From NCBI GenBank assembly GCA_965205725.1, contig OZ242189.1, positions 2,852,001 through 2,916,000 on the forward strand: DNA of 64,000 bases, read 5' to 3'. This DNA comes from G965205725 sp965205725 (lineage in GTDB: Bacteria; Pseudomonadota; Gammaproteobacteria; Pseudomonadales; Halieaceae). Below the pieces are notes generated by a model that saw nothing but the letters and a program-made list of their open reading frames with translations, had not been told where the DNA came from and ran no database searches. Below are positions 60,168-64,000 of this stretch, one piece after another; positions within the stretch are counted from its first letter, which is position 1; each line of letters starts with the position of its first letter. Made by a program: the position numbers and the translations under genes.

Positions 60168-60737
60168 TCAGGATTTTCCGCGACCCACATAATCGCCGGT
60201 TCGGGTATCAATACGAATAATATCGCCCTGACTCAAAAACAGCGGCACCTTCACAATGGCACCAGTAATCAAGGTTGCCGGCTTGCTGCCACCGCTGGCG
60301 GTATCTCCCTTGAGGCCTGGGTCTGTCTCGGTTATTTCCAACTCAACAAAATTGGCGGGTGTCACCGAAAGAGGTGCGCCATTGTAGAGGGTAACCTCAC
60401 AGCGACCCTGCTCTTTCAGCCACTGATAAGCATCGCCAACGGCGTTTTTATCGGCCTGATATTGCTCGTAGGTATCAGGTTCCATGAAATGCCAGAACTC
60501 GCCGTCTGAGTATAGGAAATCCATGTCGCGGTCCATCACATCTGCACCCTCGAGGGTATCGCCTGATTTAAACGTGCGCTCCCAGACTCGACCTGACTTG
60601 AGATTACGCAGCTTTACCCGATTAAATGCCTGCCCTTTACCCGGTTTTACAAATTCATTCTCCACAATGCTGCAAGGGTCGCCCTCCAACATCACTTTCA
60701 GCCCGGAACGAAATTCGTTGGTGGAATAGTTGCCCAT
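60168..60737 (-). CDS. efp: Elongation factor P
   Basis: EF-P rescues ribosomes stalled at polyproline. ATG 60737 (MGNYSTNEFRSGLKVMLEGD) gives 189 residues; the frame runs 18 codons further upstream but those are not family-like. The modified residue is Lys34 in VKPGKGQAF, and three beta-barrel domains follow, ending in YVGRGKS. Co-transcription with epmA strongly supports beta-lysylation rather than rhamnosylation, which would need an Arg at this position. EF-P would be directly relevant to the Pro-rich linker of the giant adhesin (PPPGPAPGPSAPPPG), an inference. Confidence 0.95.
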   Translation of the reverse strand: MGNYSTNEFRSGLKVMLEGDPCSIVENEFVKPGKGQAFNRVKLRNLKSGRVWERTFKSGDTLEGADVMDRDMDFLYSDGEFWHFMEPDTYEQYQADKNAVGDAYQWLKEQGRCEVTLYNGAPLSVTPANFVELEITETDPGLKGDTASGGSKPATLITGAIVKVPLFLSQGDIIRIDTRTGDYVGRGKS

Positions 60738-60987
60738 GTTTGCCTGTACCTTGCCTGAGAAAGGCGCAATGATACCCTGAAGCGTCGGCAATCACAGCCG
60801 TGCAGGTAAACACCCGACAACACAGGTGATTCACTGTGCTCTGGAGCCTTCAGGCAGCGATTGGCGCCCGGGTCGTCCAAATCGTGGGAAATTGCCCTAT
60901 AATGGACGGCAAAACAAACACTTATCACCCGCCAGGGTATTTTTTTGATCCAATACGCGCACAGCCATATCACGATACGCGAGCTCG

Positions 60988-62781
60988 ATGAGTAATAACC
61001 AACCCATCAAATTGCGCATTCCCCGCCAGGATTTAGCAAAGTTTGCGCTATTCGAATTGTCACCGGAGCAGGCTGGAACCTGGGCCGACTCGCTGCCCAT
61101 GGCAAATACAGCGCAGGGTGCACAACCGTTGCACAGTGCAATCAGTGATTTGAATCGCGTTGATATGTCGCCAGCGCTGCGCTTCTCCATATTGGAGGCG
61201 CTGCGCCCCACGCTAGATCAGGCACTATCTGCATTATCCAGGGACTACCTGAATCAGCCAGTGGTGCTATCCGAGGAATCACGCAAGGCCAGTCGTCTCG
61301 CGCAGACCCTGCTCCACCTCACTACCACCGCGTATACCATTGTCGCCATTCAGACCATTCAGCGACGCCAAACGATGACCAGCACTAACCCTGCCAGGCT
61401 CGTCTGCCAATCAATACATCGAGCCATTACCACAGGCAGTATCCGTTTGTTGGTGTCCTATCAACTCTATCAGCCGGTTGAACCCAACACCTGGACAGAG
61501 CTTCACCAGTTGTATTTGCTGGCTGAACGACAGCAGTTGACCCGCCAAATTGTCGCTGACGAACTTTCCGGCAACGGCAGTATTACCGATACCTGTTTAC
61601 GCGCCCTCATGCTGGGTTGCTGCAAACCAAATCAATTGCGGCAACGCGACCTGGCGGCCGTGTTCAAAGGTCTGCGGGGGTGGGTTGAACACCTTTATAT
61701 GCACGCTCCGGGCCAGGGGAAAGGCTTGTTCCTGGTTGATTTTTCCAGCGATCACCCGCCTCTGTATGATTCGCTTTACCGTGCAGAACCCGGGCCAGGC
61801 TGTCGCCTGATTAACACGGAAGACCTTATCGACCATCTGCAAGGCCTGCGCAGTGATAGCGGCGATAAAGCCATCGTCTTTGACAAGGATACTGCGGTAT
61901 CTCGCAACGTGCTGGATCACATCATTACCTCCTGGGGTGTCATGAGTAAACGCAACTTTGCCCGAGCGCCTGCGCAGGAGAAGTTGTGGGCATCTGTTGG
62001 ACTCAGCAATACGCATTTTTATGTCTCCGGCGGTGTGCGTTTTGATCGATTGATCGCAGAAGAAGGCGCGCAAATTCTGCAAGAACCTCAGCACAAAAAT
62101 CCTTTCATGGAGCGTCATACTGCCCGCGAAACAGATGTTTGGGACAGCACTTTCGCCAGCGAAGAAGCAGGCGACCATATTGACCTGGAAGACATTGAAT
62201 ACCATATCCGTGAGGCAGAGGATGTATCTGACCGCTCTGCCAAAGAGCGCCATCCGGTATTCCCGGTACGCATGTCCAACCTGAGTCCAGGCGGTTATTG
62301 CCTTGAATGGTCGGCGGAGATTCCGAGCCACATCAAAACCGGCGATGTTATGGCGGTTCGTGAAGTCGGTAATCATTCGTGGAGCATTGCGGTTATTCGC
62401 TGGATAAGTCAGCTCAGGGATCAAACCACTTTGCTCGGTGTTGAGTTGCTGAGCCCGCGAGCGACGCCATGCGGAGCGAGAATTCAGCACAAAACTGGTG
62501 AACAAGGTGATTTGATGCGCGCCCTGCTGCTGCCGGAAATAAAGTTGGCTGGACAGACCAATACGCTGATTACACCTCGCGTTGGCTTCAAGGAGCGGCA
62601 GAAGGTGACACTCATTCGTGGCGGTGAGGAATCTTATATCCAGCTATTTAAGAGCGTGTCCTCCACTGCGGCCTATAATCAATTCGAATTTCGCTACATC
62701 CAGCAAATGGAAGACCTGGCCCTGCAAGACAAGACCGGCGTGGTCGGCACGCCCTTCGATTCACTGTGGGACAATCTTTAG
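60988..62781 (+). CDS. Large protein with C-terminal PilZ-like domain, function unknown
   Basis: The 597-residue protein has no signal peptide or membrane helix. The N-terminal 370 residues are mostly helical and I recognise no family in them. Residues about 410-500 look like a PilZ-type beta-barrel: a charged approach (RSAKERHPVFPVRMSNLSPG) followed by GYCLEWSAEIP and a GD-x-MAVRE strand. The N/DxSxxG part (NLSPGG) is present; the RxxxR half is less clear, so cyclic di-GMP binding is uncertain. It diverges from efp across 250 bp in which I saw no gene. Its stop is 13 bp before repeat copy B. Confidence 0.6.
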   Translation: MSNNQPIKLRIPRQDLAKFALFELSPEQAGTWADSLPMANTAQGAQPLHSAISDLNRVDMSPALRFSILEALRPTLDQALSALSRDYLNQPVVLSEESRKASRLAQTLLHLTTTAYTIVAIQTIQRRQTMTSTNPARLVCQSIHRAITTGSIRLLVSYQLYQPVEPNTWTELHQLYLLAERQQLTRQIVADELSGNGSITDTCLRALMLGCCKPNQLRQRDLAAVFKGLRGWVEHLYMHAPGQGKGLFLVDFSSDHPPLYDSLYRAEPGPGCRLINTEDLIDHLQGLRSDSGDKAIVFDKDTAVSRNVLDHIITSWGVMSKRNFARAPAQEKLWASVGLSNTHFYVSGGVRFDRLIAEEGAQILQEPQHKNPFMERHTARETDVWDSTFASEEAGDHIDLEDIEYHIREAEDVSDRSAKERHPVFPVRMSNLSPGGYCLEWSAEIPSHIKTGDVMAVREVGNHSWSIAVIRWISQLRDQTTLLGVELLSPRATPCGARIQHKTGEQGDLMRALLLPEIKLAGQTNTLITPRVGFKERQKVTLIRGGEESYIQLFKSVSSTAAYNQFEFRYIQQMEDLALQDKTGVVGTPFDSLWDNL

Positions 62782-62794
62782 AATTACCGCTGTG

Positions 62795-63014
62795 CCAGGA
62801 GCCTGTCGGGATCAGCCGTTCGCCGCGAGGGAAAGACCGGTTTGAGCGATTTTTGGGGTCATTTTGCGGCGCGTAGTCATTTTGTGTTTAACAAGAGTAG
62901 TTTTGTGTTTAACAAGAGTGGTTCTGTGTTTAACCAGACAGTGTACAAAAAGTGTGCGAAAAAGAGCCAAACCCGATTGTTCCGCAGTAGAGCCGTGTTA
63001 CGTCCGACAGGCCC
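62795..63014 (-). repeat. Dispersed CCTGTCGG-ended repeat, copy B (full length)
   Basis: This 220-bp copy starts CCAGGAGCCTGTCGGGATCA and ends ACGTCCGACAGGCCCC, so the ends are inverted. Its internal order matches copy C reverse-complemented. It has a small internal duplication of TTTTGTGTTTAACAAGAGT at about 62877-62930. It separates two convergent genes. The right end encodes the last four residues (ACRT) and the TAA of serB. Confidence 0.72.
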
Positions 63015-64000
63015 CTAGCTGGTAGCGGTCGCTGATTCCCAACAAATACAAAATCCCGTCCAAACCCAATGTTGAAATAGACTGTTCAGCACTCCGCTGC
63101 ACCAGTGGCTTGGCCCGAAAAGCTATCCCGAGTCCCGCGATACTGAGCATGGGCAAGTCGTTGGCGCCATCGCCTACGCTGATTACCTGTTGCAGGTCTA
63201 TACCCTCGCGAGCGGCAATCTCTCTCAGCAAACTTGCTTTGCGCTCACCATCAACGATTGGCGTCTGTACTCTTCCCGTAACCTTGCCGTCAACAATTTC
63301 CAGTTCATTGGCATAGACATAGTCGATGCCCAGCAATCGCCGCAGATATTCACCAAAGTAGCTGAACCCCCCTGAGAGGATTGCTGTTTTGTAACCGAGA
63401 GACTGCAAGGTACTTATTAAATGTTCTGCCCCCTCCGTGATTGGCAGCCTCGCTGCAACTTTTTCAAGTATTGACTCATCCAGCCCTTCCAATAGAGCGA
63501 CTCGCCGCGCAAAACTCTCGCCAAAATCCAGTTCGCCGCGCATGGCCTGTTCGGTGATCGCACTCACTTCCTGTCCCACACCCGCCTCTCGCGCCAACTC
63601 GTCAATAACTTCGGCTTCAATCAGCGTTGAATCCATATCGAAGGCCACCAGGCGTCGATTGCGGCGATACATATTGTCCTCTTGCAAAGAGATATCAACG
63701 TCTAGTTCGCTAGCCAACTCCAATAGATTTTTGCGAAAGCCCTCTTGATTTTTCAGCTCACCGCGCACGGAAAACTCAACACAGGCCTTGCTGAGGCCAG
63801 GTTGCTGATCCAGAGGGACACGACCAGAGAGGCGGTTTACTCCATCGATATTGAGGTTGAAGTCTGCAAATACCGAGCTGACCCGGGAGAGCTGCTGCGC
63901 GGTGATCTTGCGCGCCAGCAGTGAAACGACATAGCGGGGACGACCCTGACCACCTACCCACTGCCCGTAGCTGTCTTCATTGATCGAGGTAAAGCGAACT
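62998..64000 (-). CDS. serB: Phosphoserine phosphatase, N-terminus cut by the window edge
   Basis: SerB hydrolyses phosphoserine in the last step of serine synthesis. The frame is open to the right edge, and the visible 333 residues include part of an N-terminal ACT-like domain (RPRYVVSLLARKITAQQLSR, then ADFNLNIDGVNRLSG) and the HAD catalytic domain: FDMDSTLIEAEV, the ILSGGFSYFGEYL motif II and SVGDGANDLPML motif III. The long form with an N-terminal ACT region matches Pseudomonas SerB. Translating only from 63768 would wrongly remove the ACT part. The C-terminal ACRT is encoded within repeat copy B, so the native end may have been altered. Confidence 0.94.
   Translation of the reverse strand, partial: VRFTSINEDSYGQWVGGQGRPRYVVSLLARKITAQQLSRVSSVFADFNLNIDGVNRLSGRVPLDQQPGLSKACVEFSVRGELKNQEGFRKNLLELASELDVDISLQEDNMYRRNRRLVAFDMDSTLIEAEVIDELAREAGVGQEVSAITEQAMRGELDFGESFARRVALLEGLDESILEKVAARLPITEGAEHLISTLQSLGYKTAILSGGFSYFGEYLRRLLGIDYVYANELEIVDGKVTGRVQTPIVDGERKASLLREIAAREGIDLQQVISVGDGANDLPMLSIAGLGIAFRAKPLVQRSAEQSISTLGLDGILYLLGISDRYQLGACRT

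Overview
The window is a stretch of gammaproteobacterial chromosome. Its core gene order, gltB-gltD-aroB-aroK-pilQPONM-mrcA-maeB-rpmE-priA-argS-SPOR gene-hslVU-DUF971-ubiE-ubiJ-ubiB-hisI-hisE-tatABC, closely follows the corresponding block of Pseudomonas (recalled from P. aeruginosa; not searched). That places the organism near the Pseudomonadales/Cellvibrionales, probably a free-living aquatic or marine relative. No rRNA, tRNA, CRISPR array or prophage was recognised.

Layout. 1-2.3 kb: 3' end of a TrmB-like methyltransferase, cysE and convergent hemE. 2.3-2.9 kb: a gene-poor gap with repeat debris. 2.9-9.0 kb: gltB-gltD (glutamate synthase). 9.1-15.4 kb, minus strand: pilM-N-O-P-Q followed by aroK-aroB. 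pilQ carries an internal deletion plus frameshift. 15.6-19.8 kb: mrcA (PBP1A) convergent with maeB, then rpmE. 20.4-31.9 kb, minus strand: one 11.5-kb gene for a giant autotransporter adhesin with 16 near-identical Calx-beta repeats. It is preceded by a 13-nt G:C homopolymer inside a short upstream ORF whose stop overlaps the adhesin start. 31.9-32.7 kb: a MITE and an IS110 relic. 32.7-45.2 kb: the conserved housekeeping run priA to tatC. 45.3-54.2 kb: a molybdopterin oxidoreductase, a secreted S45 acylase lipoprotein, a decayed metalloprotease gene and a three-gene transhydrogenase (pntAA-pntAB-pntB). 54.5-59.1 kb: an archaeal-type PurD-like ATP-grasp ligase, a DMT exporter, an NhaC antiporter and a thioesterase. 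59.2-64 kb: epmA-efp, a PilZ-like protein and partial serB.

The genes mostly act in general physiology: nitrogen assimilation (gltBD), shikimate and histidine synthesis, peptidoglycan synthesis, ubiquinone synthesis (ubiE/J/B), Tat export, HslVU proteolysis and EF-P beta-lysylation. The accessory layer is more unusual. Two families of non-coding repeats are dispersed through the window. One is a 139-162 bp MITE with perfect 5-bp target duplications (three copies and one possible relic end). The other is a repeat of about 180-220 bp with inverted CCTGTCGG-type ends that repeatedly abuts the stop codons of neighbouring genes. There are also many short tandem duplications (74 bp at argS, 27 bp after the SPOR gene, 16 bp at two intergenic sites, 15 and 12 bp in tatB and tatC, about 345 bp in the adhesin). 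The most promising biology is the putative phase-variable adhesin switch, the argS leader ORF made by a tandem duplication, and the stop-codon-associated dispersed repeat. All functional calls come from reading the sequence and from family knowledge; no searches were run.
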